From assembly GCA_017460745.1 (NCBI GenBank), contig JAFUAL010000045.1, positions 73,136 through 137,135 on the forward strand: a stretch of DNA of 64,000 bases, given 5' to 3'. Both the position numbers and the translations under genes were made by a program. The stretch comes from Bacilli bacterium (GTDB lineage: Bacteria; Bacillota_I; Bacilli_A; RF39; UBA660). How positions within the stretch are numbered: position 1 is the stretch's first letter; every line of letters begins with the position of its first letter. Shown piece after piece: positions 43,570 to 53,065 of this stretch. Under the pieces are notes generated by a model. That model searched no databases. It worked only from the letters and a program-made list of their open reading frames with translations, and was not told the DNA's origin.

Positions 43570-44946
43570 ATGTTAAAAGCACTTGATTTACTTAGAAGAT
43601 TAGGTTGGGCAGTAATTGACTTTATCTATAATTTAATTGATACTTTATTTAATATACTTAAAGAATTAAATTTATATGATATTGTAGATAGTGTTTCAGA
43701 TAATACAATATTTAAAAATTTTCATTCTGGAATAATTGCTATTGCCATAACCTTATTAGCACTATTTATTGCTTGGAGATTTGTCATGAAAATTCTAGAA
43801 CCAGATGAGGGTTTATCTACTCATCAAATAGTTATGGAAATTGTTAAATGTAGTGTGCTTGTGTTAATGAGTGTTTTCTTGTTTACACAAGCCAATACTT
43901 TATCTATGAAATTAAGTGGTTATACTTCTAATATTTTTACAAGTAATGGTACTACTTTGTCAGATTCTATGCTTACTATGTATGTTAATCATTCTGAGGG
44001 TTATAAAGCAAGTGATGAATTTAAAAACGAGGATATTGGTGCTAATATTAAAAATGATAAATTTACTAAAAAAAGGATGTTTAATGATAAATATGTTACT
44101 AATTCAAGATGGATATTACCAGATGAAAAAGATTATAAATATGATATAAATTGGATAATGGCTATTATTGTTGGTGGCTTTTTTCTATATGCATTATTCT
44201 TTAGTGGTATGATGTTGGCTCGTAGGCAAATAGAATTTTTATTTCTATTTCTGATAAGTCCAATAGTCTTTGCTACTTCTATTGGTAATAAACAACGAAG
44301 AAGTGCAGTTATAGAACAATTAGTTTCTCTTATGTTGCAAGGTGCAGTTGTAATGATGATAATTGGAATCACAGTAATAGTGATGCAATCTATTAATAGT
44401 ACAACTTTCTTTGCTAATTCTACATTTAAAGATATGGCTTTAAAATCATTAATGTTTATTGGATGTGGTACTTTCCTACTTACTGGATCACAAGTTATTA
44501 ATAGATTTATTGGAGCAAATGTATCTGCTAATTCTGGTCGTGAGCAATTAATGAGTTTAATGAGCTATGGACATACTATGTCAATGGCTACTCATGTTGG
44601 TAGTAATGCTCTTACTGGTGCAGGTGCTTTTGGTCTAGGTGTTGCATCATCAGCTGTTGGTAAAGTTGGTGGTAATAAAGTCGTTAATAAAGTTGGTAAT
44701 GCTATTCAAAAATTTGGTAATAGTATTAAAGGATCTGGTGGAACTTCTAGTAGTCCTATTGGAAATATGGTTAGAGGTGGTATTGGAAATACTATTGAAA
44801 AATTTGGTGGTAAAGTCAAAAATTCAACTCCATCTAATATTGGTAAATCTATGAGGATGAGAGGTCGTGAAAATATGGGAGAAGCAGTTAGTTCCATAAT
44901 GCCCCAAAGAAATATGTATCGTAGAAGATATAGGTCAAGGGAGTGA
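43570..44946 (+). CDS. VirB6/TrbL-like polytopic membrane protein (458 aa)
   Basis: ATG behind AGGTGAT. About six hydrophobic helices with a soluble loop between residues 125 and 195 and a long hydrophilic Gly/Asn/Lys-rich C-terminus. The LARRQIEFLFLFLISPIVFATSIG and MTEX-like helices correspond to TrbL/VirB6 proteins that form the inner channel. Position between VirB2- and VirB3-like genes agrees. Confidence 0.8.
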   Translation: MLKALDLLRRLGWAVIDFIYNLIDTLFNILKELNLYDIVDSVSDNTIFKNFHSGIIAIAITLLALFIAWRFVMKILEPDEGLSTHQIVMEIVKCSVLVLMSVFLFTQANTLSMKLSGYTSNIFTSNGTTLSDSMLTMYVNHSEGYKASDEFKNEDIGANIKNDKFTKKRMFNDKYVTNSRWILPDEKDYKYDINWIMAIIVGGFFLYALFFSGMMLARRQIEFLFLFLISPIVFATSIGNKQRRSAVIEQLVSLMLQGAVVMMIIGITVIVMQSINSTTFFANSTFKDMALKSLMFIGCGTFLLTGSQVINRFIGANVSANSGREQLMSLMSYGHTMSMATHVGSNALTGAGAFGLGVASSAVGKVGGNKVVNKVGNAIQKFGNSIKGSGGTSSSPIGNMVRGGIGNTIEKFGGKVKNSTPSNIGKSMRMRGRENMGEAVSSIMPQRNMYRRRYRSRE

Positions 44947-44952
44947 TAAGTT

Positions 44953-45270
44953 ATGTATATAACAATTAAAAGTATAAAAAAGACTTTAGGTAAATTTATA
45001 GAAATGACAGACTTATATATTGGACTTCCTATGCTTATGATTTTTTTAGTATTGTTTGCTTTTACTAATTTAAAAATTGAAGCATTAATGTTCTTATCTG
45101 TTTGTGCATTTTTATTAATACCTATAAATCTTTCTAAGAAGAATCGTATGTATAAAGTTGTGATTCTTCTTTTTAATTATTTATTTAGAAACAAAAATTA
45201 TTGTTTCTTTAATGAAGAACTTAAAGATAGTAAAATTAAAACTTTAAGTAAATATATAAAAGCAAATTAA
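44953..45270 (+). CDS. VirB3-like membrane protein (105 aa)
   Basis: ATG after AAGGGAGTGATAAG. Two close hydrophobic helices (LYIGLPMLMIFLVLFAFTNL and ALMFLSVCAFLLIPINL), then a basic tail. Size and location immediately before virB4 fit VirB3/PrgI-type proteins. Confidence 0.7.
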   Translation: MYITIKSIKKTLGKFIEMTDLYIGLPMLMIFLVLFAFTNLKIEALMFLSVCAFLLIPINLSKKNRMYKVVILLFNYLFRNKNYCFFNEELKDSKIKTLSKYIKAN

Positions 45271-45290
45271 AAAGAAAGTAAGGTGATAAT

Positions 45291-47760
45291 ATCGGGTTAT
45301 TCCCTAAAAAAGAGAAAAAATCAAATAAAGATCAAGTTTTAGATAAACAAAAGAAAAAACTTGATAAACAACAACCTAAGTTTGTAATTAAAAAACGAAT
45401 GAAAAAAAGAATTAAAAACTCTCAAATATTTTCAAATGTTAAGTCAGTTGCAGATGATGGTTTAATAAATTTAAAAACTGGTGAAGTTGCATCTTTAATA
45501 GAAGTTAAGGCTATTGATTTATCCTTAACTTCTAAATCAGAGAAGCAAAACTTTTTTTATGCTCTAAAAAGTTTATATCAAGTAAAAGGACTTAATCTTA
45601 AATGTTATAAGTTAGATCAAAAAAATAAATCTTAATAATAACAAAATTAATTTAGATGAATTAATTGATTATTATAAGGAAGATACACAAAAACATAAAT
45701 TACTTGATGAAAGTAAAAGATTAATAGAAGAATTGGAAGAAAATCACTACACTATATCTAGTGTATATTATTTAGTTGTAATTGCTAAAGACTTAAATAT
45801 CTTAGAAAAGCAATTAGATGAAATTGAAGATATTATTGCAAATATACAGCCTAGAATTAATATGGAGGTAATTGATAACAGATTAGAAATATATAAATTC
45901 TTAACTAATTTATATATGAATCCTAAAGCATTGGATGATTTAATCTGGAGTGATTTACCATCATTACTTTCCCCACTAAATATACAAGAAAGAACTAATA
46001 TGCTTAAAATTGATGATATAGAGGCTCAAATGGTTACTATTAAAAATATTCCACCTTTTGTTGATGAGTTATTCTTTGAAGAAATATTTAATGTTCCAGA
46101 TGTAAGGGCTTGTATTAGTATTAAAGATGCTATTAGTCAAGATGAGCTAGTTCGTTGGGTAAATTCACAATATCAGTTTTTACTATCTGATAGAAGCACT
46201 ACCAAAAAATTAAGTGATGCTACTGAATTAGATACTCAAAAAGAAAACTTCCAACAATTAATGTTAGAAATCAAAAATGGTGATGAGAAGATTAAAGAAG
46301 TTTCTTTAACTCTTATTATTACTGGTACTAGAAAAGAAAGAGAAAATACATTTAGAGATTTAAAAAGACTTGTAGATAGATACCAAATAAAACTTGATAT
46401 TCCAAAATTAAGACAAATGGAGTGTTGGCAAAACTTTGATCTTACTACATTATCTTTAAATGATTATTCTATCTATTTACCTACTTTAACATTAAGTGCA
46501 GGTTTTCCATTTACCAAAACTTATTTTAATGATTCTAAAGGCTATATGTTAGGTGTGGATTTACATACTTCTTTACCTATATTCTTTGATCCATTTACTT
46601 TAAATAATCAAAGAACTTCTCATAATATAGCAATAGTTTCATCTACTGGTGGTGGTAAAAGTTTTACTATGAAAAAAATGATTATTAATGAATATGCTCG
46701 TGGTACTAAAATTTTTATTTGGGATGCAGAAAACGAATATAAAAATTTAGTTATTTCTAATGGTGGTGAATATATAGATCTCTACTCTAAAAAGGGTGGT
46801 ATTATTAATCCACTTCAAATTAGATATATTCCTAGTGATGATGAAGATAAAGAAACAAAAGAAACAGATTGTCCTTTAGCAAAACATTTAGGTTTTCTAG
46901 AGGCATTCTTTAAAACTGCTTTTGAGAATATTACTGAAAAAGAATTAGTAATGTTATTATCAGTAGTTGAATCTTTATATAATACTAAGGGAATATTTAA
47001 AAATACATCTATTAATACTTTACAAAGTTTAAGTCCTACTGATTATCCAATATTTAGTGAGCTATATGAATATTTACCAGTTTATAAAAAGCAATTAGAT
47101 AGTAATGAGAAAAAGAAATTAATAGATCAATTAGAAATATTAGTTTCTAGATTTTTAACTGGAACTGATTCATTCCTATTTGATGGTCATACTAATATTG
47201 ATTTATCAAATGATTTAATTGCTTTCAATTTACAAGAATTATTATATAGTGGAAATCAAAGACTAATTAATACTCAAACATTAAATTTACTTACTTACCT
47301 AAATAATAGTATTGTTGCAAATAAAATACAAAATGAAAAATCTGGTAATAAGAAAAAACATATAAGTATTGTAGTTGATGAATTCCACTTATTCATTGAT
47401 GAGAACAATAATGAAGTTCTTAAAAATTTTGGACAACTTGCTCGTAGAGTTCGTAAGTATTCTACAAATTTAGTTGTCAGCACTCAAAGTGTAAAAGACT
47501 TTGTAGGTAATGCTAGTGTATTAAGACACGCAACAGCTATTTTCAATAACTGCCAATATACTATGGTTGGTATGTTAAAAGAAGATGATTTACTAGCATA
47601 CTTAGAATTATTTAAAAATAATCCACTTACAGATACTCAAAAAGCATTCTTATTATCTGCTAAACGAGGTGAATTCCTACTTAATGTAGATAATAAAAAT
47701 AGACTTAGAGTTTGGATTCGTGCTACTGAATTAGAACGAACTATGATGGGAGAAAACTAA
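45291..47760 (+). pseudogene. virB4: VirB4-like transfer ATPase, frame broken in an A7 tract
   Basis: The reading frame starts at ATC 45291, five bases after AAGGTG (GLFPKKEKKSNKDQ), with no ATG until 45399. It stops at 45635; the downstream frame (open from 45625, ATG at 45733) continues to 47760. One A fewer in the A7 run at 45619-45625 would join the parts as KLDQKINLNNNKINLD. The second part has Walker A STGGGKSFT, Walker B ISIVVDEFHLFID and the RKYSTNLVVSTQS segment of VirB4/TraE ATPases. Either a real mutation, RNA-polymerase slippage, or a sequencing error. Confidence 0.88.
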
Positions 47761-48083
47761 TGGATACTAATTATAAATATGAGGATGATTTAGCAGTAGA
47801 ATTAGTAAATTATGCTAAGGATTTTGATCCTTATGAATATAACGATGCTTATGATAATGATGATCGTGCTTTTGAAGATATGAAAAAAAGCTTATTTTCA
47901 AAAGATGGTATTGAAGTTTTAATTGAATCACTATGTAATGATATTCATTATTTTGCTAGTGAAAATGATTTAAGCAATAAAGATATTTCTGATTTATCTA
48001 AAAGAGCATATAATCTACTTACTAAACTTAATCAGTATTCTAAAACATTAGAAAAGCAAGAAGATAAAGAGATGGATATGTAA
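47760..48083 (+). CDS. Hypothetical acidic protein (107 aa)
   Basis: ATG shares a base with the virB4 stop, and the stop overlaps the next start, so it is translated as part of the transfer operon. Acidic, helical, no membrane segment (YEDDLAVELVNYAKDFDPYE). Unknown role. Confidence 0.65.
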   Translation: MDTNYKYEDDLAVELVNYAKDFDPYEYNDAYDNDDRAFEDMKKSLFSKDGIEVLIESLCNDIHYFASENDLSNKDISDLSKRAYNLLTKLNQYSKTLEKQEDKEMDM

Positions 48084-48988
48084 TGAAAAAAATACTAGCC
48101 TTACTCTTATCATCTACTACTGGATTAATTATTCTTTTATTAATTATATTAGTTCCAGTTTTAATGATACTTGATTTTTTTGGTGCAAATATAACAGATG
48201 GTTATGTTGAGGATAATATGGAATATGCAGAGCAATATAAGTCTGTTGTAAATAAAAATGTCAAAAATAATAATGGTTATGTGTCTTTAGAAAGAATTTT
48301 ATATTTTTATCTTGAAGATGAAAAACTAACTTTTGATGAAATATATTCAGATAACTTAGATAAAGAAAGTAAAAAAATGTTGCCTATAAGTGATGTTTGT
48401 GAGCTTTCAAAATATAAGAATTTTGATGTATGCAAAGATGAAAATATTTTAGAAAGTGGTCAGATAAATGAAGAACAAGAAAAGCCATTTTCCTCACCAA
48501 TAGATTTTACTAGTTCTAGTGTAACTAGTTTTTTTATGGAACAAAGAGTTGTCTTTGGTAAAGATGATGTTCATGAAGCATGGGATCTTGCAAACTCAGC
48601 CCAAACACCAGTTTATTCAACTTGTGATGGAAAAGTTGAATCTGTATCTTTTACTCAAAGCCAAAATGTAACTGATACTTCTAATGGTGGTGGAAATCAA
48701 ATTAAGATAAGTTGTGAAGTAAATGATTTGACTTATCAAGTTTGGTATGCTCATCTTTATCCAAATAGTGCCAAAGTTTCTAAAGGACAGCCAGTAACTA
48801 AAGGACAACAAATTGCTAGTGTTGGAACTACTGGTTATAGTACTGGGAATCATTTACATTATCAAGTTTCATTAGATGGTAAAACAATAGATGGTATGAG
48901 TTTAATTGATTTTACTTATGAGAATGATAATACATTTAAACCTAATATTGATTATCCTAGTCCATCTTTACCATCCTATAAAAATTAA
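48083..48988 (+). CDS. Membrane-anchored M23-family peptidoglycan hydrolase
   Basis: 301 residues. An N-terminal helix (TGLIILLLIILVPVLMIL) anchors the protein; residues 130-285 are an M23/LytM domain with the H-x-x-x-D segment VHEAWDLAN, QVWYAHLYPN and NHLHYQVS (HxH). It should cut peptidoglycan for the transfer channel, the role of VirB1/TcpG-type proteins. The usual HxGxD is HEAWD here, still keeping His and Asp. Confidence 0.88.
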   Translation: MKKILALLLSSTTGLIILLLIILVPVLMILDFFGANITDGYVEDNMEYAEQYKSVVNKNVKNNNGYVSLERILYFYLEDEKLTFDEIYSDNLDKESKKMLPISDVCELSKYKNFDVCKDENILESGQINEEQEKPFSSPIDFTSSSVTSFFMEQRVVFGKDDVHEAWDLANSAQTPVYSTCDGKVESVSFTQSQNVTDTSNGGGNQIKISCEVNDLTYQVWYAHLYPNSAKVSKGQPVTKGQQIASVGTTGYSTGNHLHYQVSLDGKTIDGMSLIDFTYENDNTFKPNIDYPSPSLPSYKN

Positions 48989-49002
48989 TAAAAATAATAA
49001 TT

Positions 49003-49220
49003 TAGGATGAAAACACGAAAGTAAAACACCCCTAAAATAAAAGGAAAAATAAGATATTAACCTTAATATCAACCTACGAAGTAGGATGAATTTCGTAAGT
49101 ACGAAATAAGAATAGCCCCATAACAAACCCTTATGAAATAAGGACAAAGTTTGTTTTGTGGGGCTATCTTCTTATCCTGCTTTTTTAGATACCTTACAAT
49201 TTAGGGGTGTTTTCATCCTA
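49003..49220. repeat. Region packed with inverted repeats (possible oriT or structured RNA)
   Basis: Perfect closing repeat TAGGATGAAAACAC/GTGTTTTCATCCTA (49003-49016, 49207-49220). Also CCCCTAAA/TTTAGGGG (49029-49036, 49200-49207), GATATTAA/TTAATATC (49053-49060, 49063-49070), CCTAC/GTAGG (49073-49077, 49081-49085), ATTTCGTA/TACGAAAT (49090-49097, 49100-49107), and a long hairpin ATAGCCCCA/TGGGGCTAT (49112-49120, 49159-49167) with AACAAAC/GTTTGTT and CCTTAT/ATAAGG inside. Nearly every base is in a repeat. It lies directly before the mobilisation genes. Confidence 0.75.
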
Positions 49221-49238
49221 TTAAAGATTGGAGGTCTT

Positions 49239-49418
49239 ATGAAAATATTTAAGTTATATTTGCCATTAGATCTATTTAATAGAATTAAATTAATGGCTAC
49301 ATATTATAAAGTTTCAATTTCTAAAACTATGACACAGTTATTAGAAATTGGTTATTTAGAAATGATAAAACAAGGAGGTTATGATAATGAAATCGGAACA
49401 AAAACTAACGATAAATAA
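49239..49418 (+). CDS. Small ribbon-helix-helix-like protein (59 aa)
   Basis: ATG at 49239 behind TTGGAGG; the upstream frame runs through the repeat region and is not used. FKLYLPLDLFNRIKLMATYYKVSISKTM looks like a ribbon-helix-helix DNA-binding unit, as in relaxosome accessory proteins. First gene after the repeat region; overlaps the next by 32 bases. Confidence 0.6.
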   Translation: MKIFKLYLPLDLFNRIKLMATYYKVSISKTMTQLLEIGYLEMIKQGGYDNEIGTKTNDK

Positions 49419-49824
49419 ATTAATAGCAAATGATATTGTAAACTATGCTTTAGATGATGCAGTATGTGAAAACTATAATGTATCATTAGAAACATACTTA
49501 AAAAACTTTGATGAAGAATCAAAAAAATATATAAATGAAAATATTGATATCATACTCAAAGATATTGAAAATCATGAAAGTGTTCTTGATTTAGAGGTTA
49601 GAAAAGATGATAAAGTAACAGAAATTGATATGATTTTTTATATTGAAAAATTATATAGTAATGAAGTTGAAAAACGAATTGGTGATACTGCTGAAGTTCT
49701 TGGTGTTAAAATTGAACTACCAGAGATTCAAGATATGGCAGTCAAAATTTTAGATGATGATGAGTTTAATGATGACTTGATAAATCGTTTAAAATATTTT
49801 GATAAGGGAAAGGATCTATGTTAA
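49387..49824 (+). CDS. Hypothetical protein (145 aa)
   Basis: ATG at 49387, 8 bases after AAGGAGG. Acidic and helical, no known domain (ESVLDLEVRKDDKVTEIDMI). In the mobilisation operon, so a relaxosome or partition helper is possible. Confidence 0.55.
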   Translation: MKSEQKLTINKLIANDIVNYALDDAVCENYNVSLETYLKNFDEESKKYINENIDIILKDIENHESVLDLEVRKDDKVTEIDMIFYIEKLYSNEVEKRIGDTAEVLGVKIELPEIQDMAVKILDDDEFNDDLINRLKYFDKGKDLC

Positions 49825-50225
49825 TGAAAATTCGTTTATATACCGATGCTGAAATTGCTAAATTAGAGCAATCTGTTTTTGTTAGAAGTGTAAAGTATAA
49901 ACGAGAATTAGAATACGAGCCATTATTCAAATTATGGACTATTGTATTAAAACATGATTTTCCAGAACTTACTGCAAGAGAAATCTTTGCTCGTGGTGGA
50001 TTAGATATAAATATACTTCATAAAAAACTACCACAAAGAAGAATTAAGGAATGGATGGATAATTATAAAAAGTTTGGTATAAGATACTTCTTACCAGAAA
50101 ATGAATATTATAAAAGTATTACTTATACTAAAGATAATCAAGTTTATTATGATAGTTTAAAATTACAACTTATGGATTTTGTCTTAAATAGATTAAAGGA
50201 AATAAGCAATGAAGAAAATAGATAA
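49818..50225 (+). CDS. Hypothetical protein of the mobilisation operon (135 aa)
   Basis: ATG at 49818 or 49824. Contains LYTDAEIAKLEQSVFVRSVKYKREL and a segment that looks like a helix-turn-helix (LTAREIFARGGLDINILHKKLPQRRIKEW, read in parts), similar to HTH proteins found before relaxase genes. Overlaps neighbours on both sides. Confidence 0.55.
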   Translation: MLMKIRLYTDAEIAKLEQSVFVRSVKYKRELEYEPLFKLWTIVLKHDFPELTAREIFARGGLDINILHKKLPQRRIKEWMDNYKKFGIRYFLPENEYYKSITYTKDNQVYYDSLKLQLMDFVLNRLKEISNEENR

Positions 50226-50529
50226 ACATATTTATTTTACTAATGAAGAATATGCTCGTATTAAAGATTATCAAGATAAGAACAAATTGTCTTTCTCAGA
50301 GGCAGTTTGTTCTCTTTCTATATCTGCTTTAAATGGTAGTGATATTTTAGATAGAATTAATAAATTAGAATCTAGTTTAAATTACATTATTAAGAAATTA
50401 ATATATGTTTCATCTTTAGGTGAGCAAATATATTCTGATATGGATTTTGATAATTTAACAGATCCTAAAAATAGTAAAGCCTTAATTGAATTTCATAAAA
50501 AGATGAGGAATAATTATATAGATGACTAA
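50209..50529 (+). CDS. MobC-like accessory protein (106 aa)
   Basis: ATG behind AAGGAAAT. N-terminal HIYFTNEEYARIKDYQDKN with the following helix resembles the ribbon-helix-helix of MobC-type proteins that help the relaxase open oriT. Overlaps the relaxase start by 8 bases. Confidence 0.6.
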   Translation: MKKIDKHIYFTNEEYARIKDYQDKNKLSFSEAVCSLSISALNGSDILDRINKLESSLNYIIKKLIYVSSLGEQIYSDMDFDNLTDPKNSKALIEFHKKMRNNYIDD

Positions 50530-51832
50530 TAGTCCTAAAGTTATATTTAACTCTATTTTTACTTTTGCTTTAAATAACCCAGATAGTAAATATAGAAATC
50601 ATAATAAAAGTATTATGAGAGTTAAAAAAATGTTTGATTATTATACTAATGAAGAAAAAAGAGCTATGTCTATGTTTGATTATTATACTGGTAAACTTAC
50701 TAAAGAAGATACAATGAATTTAGTTATAGAAAATGGTAAATTTGCTACTGAAAAAGAAGTTGATAAAAGAAAAAAGTTAGCAGTTAAATACTTAGAAAAT
50801 TCTAATCTATGGCAAGGTGTATTATCTTTTAATAATGATTATTTAAATGAAAATATTGATGTACATAAATTAGAGCAAGAACTTGCTACTAACATATTAC
50901 CTAAGTTCTTTAAAAAATGTGGTTTTAAAGATCCTAAAAAAATGTTTTATCAACTAGCACTTCATACTGATACAGATAATTTACACTTTCATTTTTCATT
51001 TATGGAAAAAGAGCCTAACTATGAATATACAAAAAATAAAGTTGGTTATCGTAGAACTGGTGAGCTATCTCAAAGTGAAATTGATTTTTTAAAAGCACAA
51101 GTTATCCATACAATAGAAAAAGAAAAGATATATACCCCTTTAGTTATAGAAACTAATAAAGAAATTGAAGAATTAAAAAAGTATTTTAATCCTAAGGAAA
51201 AAAATTATCTTTTAAGAAATAAAAAAGATTTAATACTTGAAGAAAAGATATTAAGACTTGGTCAGTTACTTTATAATGATAGACTTGGTAAAGATACTAA
51301 AATAAAGTATGTATCAATTAAGAATAAAGAAATAATATCTCTAACTAAAGATATTAAGAATTATATCTTTTCTAAATCAAATGATAATTTTAAATTGGAA
51401 TATGATAATTTTAAAAAATCATTAAATAAGATAAATGATTATTTCTACAAGATTAATGAAGATAATAATATCAAAGATATTAATGTAGATACTACTGCCA
51501 TTGATAATAAAAATAAGCATGTAGATAATTATATCTATAATGCTATTGTAAACTATGCAAATTATAATTACAAAAAGGAATCTAAAAATATATCTAAAAT
51601 TAAAGAAAATGATATTATACAAGAAATTATACTAAAGCATTATCTTAATAATAAAAAACAAACTAGAAAAGATATATTAAAAAATTATTTATCTAATCCT
51701 AGTCCAAAACAACAATTTAGAAATAAAAAAGAAATAGAAAATGCTATTAGAAATATTAATGATGAAATGGAAGAAGCACAAAAGAAATTCAGTAAATTAT
51801 TTCAAGATAACTCATATAATAAAAATCTATAA
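50522..51832 (+). CDS. MobP-family relaxase
   Basis: 436 residues. The HUH metal motif is LALHTDTDNLHFHFSFMEKEP (about residues 146-165; three His plus Asp) and the candidate catalytic Tyr lies in the FDYYT segments near residues 39-59, typical of MobP2/MobL-type relaxases of Bacillota ICEs. The C-terminal half is Lys/Asn-rich and helical. It nicks oriT, probably in the adjacent upstream repeat region, and pilots the strand. Confidence 0.85.
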   Translation: MTNSPKVIFNSIFTFALNNPDSKYRNHNKSIMRVKKMFDYYTNEEKRAMSMFDYYTGKLTKEDTMNLVIENGKFATEKEVDKRKKLAVKYLENSNLWQGVLSFNNDYLNENIDVHKLEQELATNILPKFFKKCGFKDPKKMFYQLALHTDTDNLHFHFSFMEKEPNYEYTKNKVGYRRTGELSQSEIDFLKAQVIHTIEKEKIYTPLVIETNKEIEELKKYFNPKEKNYLLRNKKDLILEEKILRLGQLLYNDRLGKDTKIKYVSIKNKEIISLTKDIKNYIFSKSNDNFKLEYDNFKKSLNKINDYFYKINEDNNIKDINVDTTAIDNKNKHVDNYIYNAIVNYANYNYKKESKNISKIKENDIIQEIILKHYLNNKKQTRKDILKNYLSNPSPKQQFRNKKEIENAIRNINDEMEEAQKKFSKLFQDNSYNKNL

Positions 51833-51905
51833 TTGACAAGATATGACAATTTTGTTATGTTTATTTTGTCAGTTGAGCAGTAATGTAGTACAACTGATGT
51901 AGTAT

Positions 51906-51938
51906 AGCATCTGCTAGTATAGGGATGCTTTTTTTATT
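51906..51938 (+). terminator. Intrinsic terminator of the mobilisation operon
   Basis: AGCATC (51906-51911) and GATGCT (51924-51929) with a 12-base loop followed by TTTTTTATTTT. Confidence 0.75.
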
Positions 51939-52038
51939 TTGAAAAAAATGTTATAATTATATAGAAAAAAAGAAACTAAACTAACAGTCGAGTTCATATC
52001 TATTTTTTTATAGTATAATGGTTTTGAGGTGAGTAATT

Positions 52039-53055
52039 ATGGATAACAATAAAATAGGAAAATTTATTGCATCTCGTAGAAAAGAAAAAGGCTTAACACA
52101 ACAAGAACTTGGTAATAATTTATTTGTAACCGATAAAGCAGTTAGTAAGTGGGAACGAGGATTAAGTTTACCAGATATAACTATCATTGAAAAGTTGGCA
52201 AATGAGTTAGATACAGATATTTATAGTATTCTACAAGTAGAAAAAAAGGATGATATAAATATTGAAAAAATTTTACAAGAAGAAAGAATAAAAATTAAAA
52301 GACAATTAAAAAGAAAAACACTAATATTTGTATTACCAATCATTTTTGTTGGTTGTATTATCTTATTTAAACTAATCCCTTTTGGTTATAATATTGAACA
52401 TATAAGATATACTCATACTGAAAATAAAATAATTAATTTAGGTGTTCCCAAATTTTCATTTCTAAAAAAGAATAATGAAAATAGTTATTCTTATAAAAGT
52501 TTTAGAGGAAAAAGTATATTAAAAAGTGAATTAAAAAATTATGTAAATACTTTGGAGCATATTTCTTGCAATAACACTACATATTTTTATGATTCTGATG
52601 CTAATATTACTATTATTGATTATTATGTTAAAGGAAATATATTTTATAATACTATTTCTTATAATATTAGAAATGGAAACTATTGTAATGATTGGCAAAT
52701 AAAAGAATATTCTAAAAAATTAGGAGTATTGAATGCATTTCGTACTTTGTATGACGAGGAATCAAACTTAATAATACAATTTTTACCTAGTTTAAAAATT
52801 AATAATAATCAAAATGAATGGATTGCTACTTTAGATATTTATTATAATGATGGGAAAACTAAAAAAGTGATTGAAAGATCATCTGGAACATTTGAAATTA
52901 TAAATGATGAATTGATTTATTATAGAACTAAAATCATGGAACATGAGAATGATATAGAAATTCCAAATGTTTCAAACTTTGTTATAAAGGAACAAAAATT
53001 AATACTAAAAGAAAACTATCTAAAAGATTATGAAAAAAGTATTACATTAAAATAA
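52039..53055 (+). CDS. Membrane-anchored XRE regulator with extracytoplasmic domain (338 aa)
   Basis: ATG behind TGAGGTG. Residues 5-62 are an HTH_XRE domain (GLTQQELGNNLFVTDKAVSKWERG), then a basic linker, one membrane helix (LIFVLPIIFVGCIILFKLI) and about 200 extracytoplasmic residues. Such one-component receptors bind DNA inside and sense outside. It heads a cassette of five membrane or secreted proteins, which it may control. Confidence 0.75.
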   Translation: MDNNKIGKFIASRRKEKGLTQQELGNNLFVTDKAVSKWERGLSLPDITIIEKLANELDTDIYSILQVEKKDDINIEKILQEERIKIKRQLKRKTLIFVLPIIFVGCIILFKLIPFGYNIEHIRYTHTENKIINLGVPKFSFLKKNNENSYSYKSFRGKSILKSELKNYVNTLEHISCNNTTYFYDSDANITIIDYYVKGNIFYNTISYNIRNGNYCNDWQIKEYSKKLGVLNAFRTLYDEESNLIIQFLPSLKINNNQNEWIATLDIYYNDGKTKKVIERSSGTFEIINDELIYYRTKIMEHENDIEIPNVSNFVIKEQKLILKENYLKDYEKSITLK

Positions 53056-53065
53056 GGTGATGATT

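Noticed and set aside
43916-44854. Extra-frame ORFs within the VirB6-like gene
   Set aside because: Shadows of the virB6 coding frame without ribosome sites.
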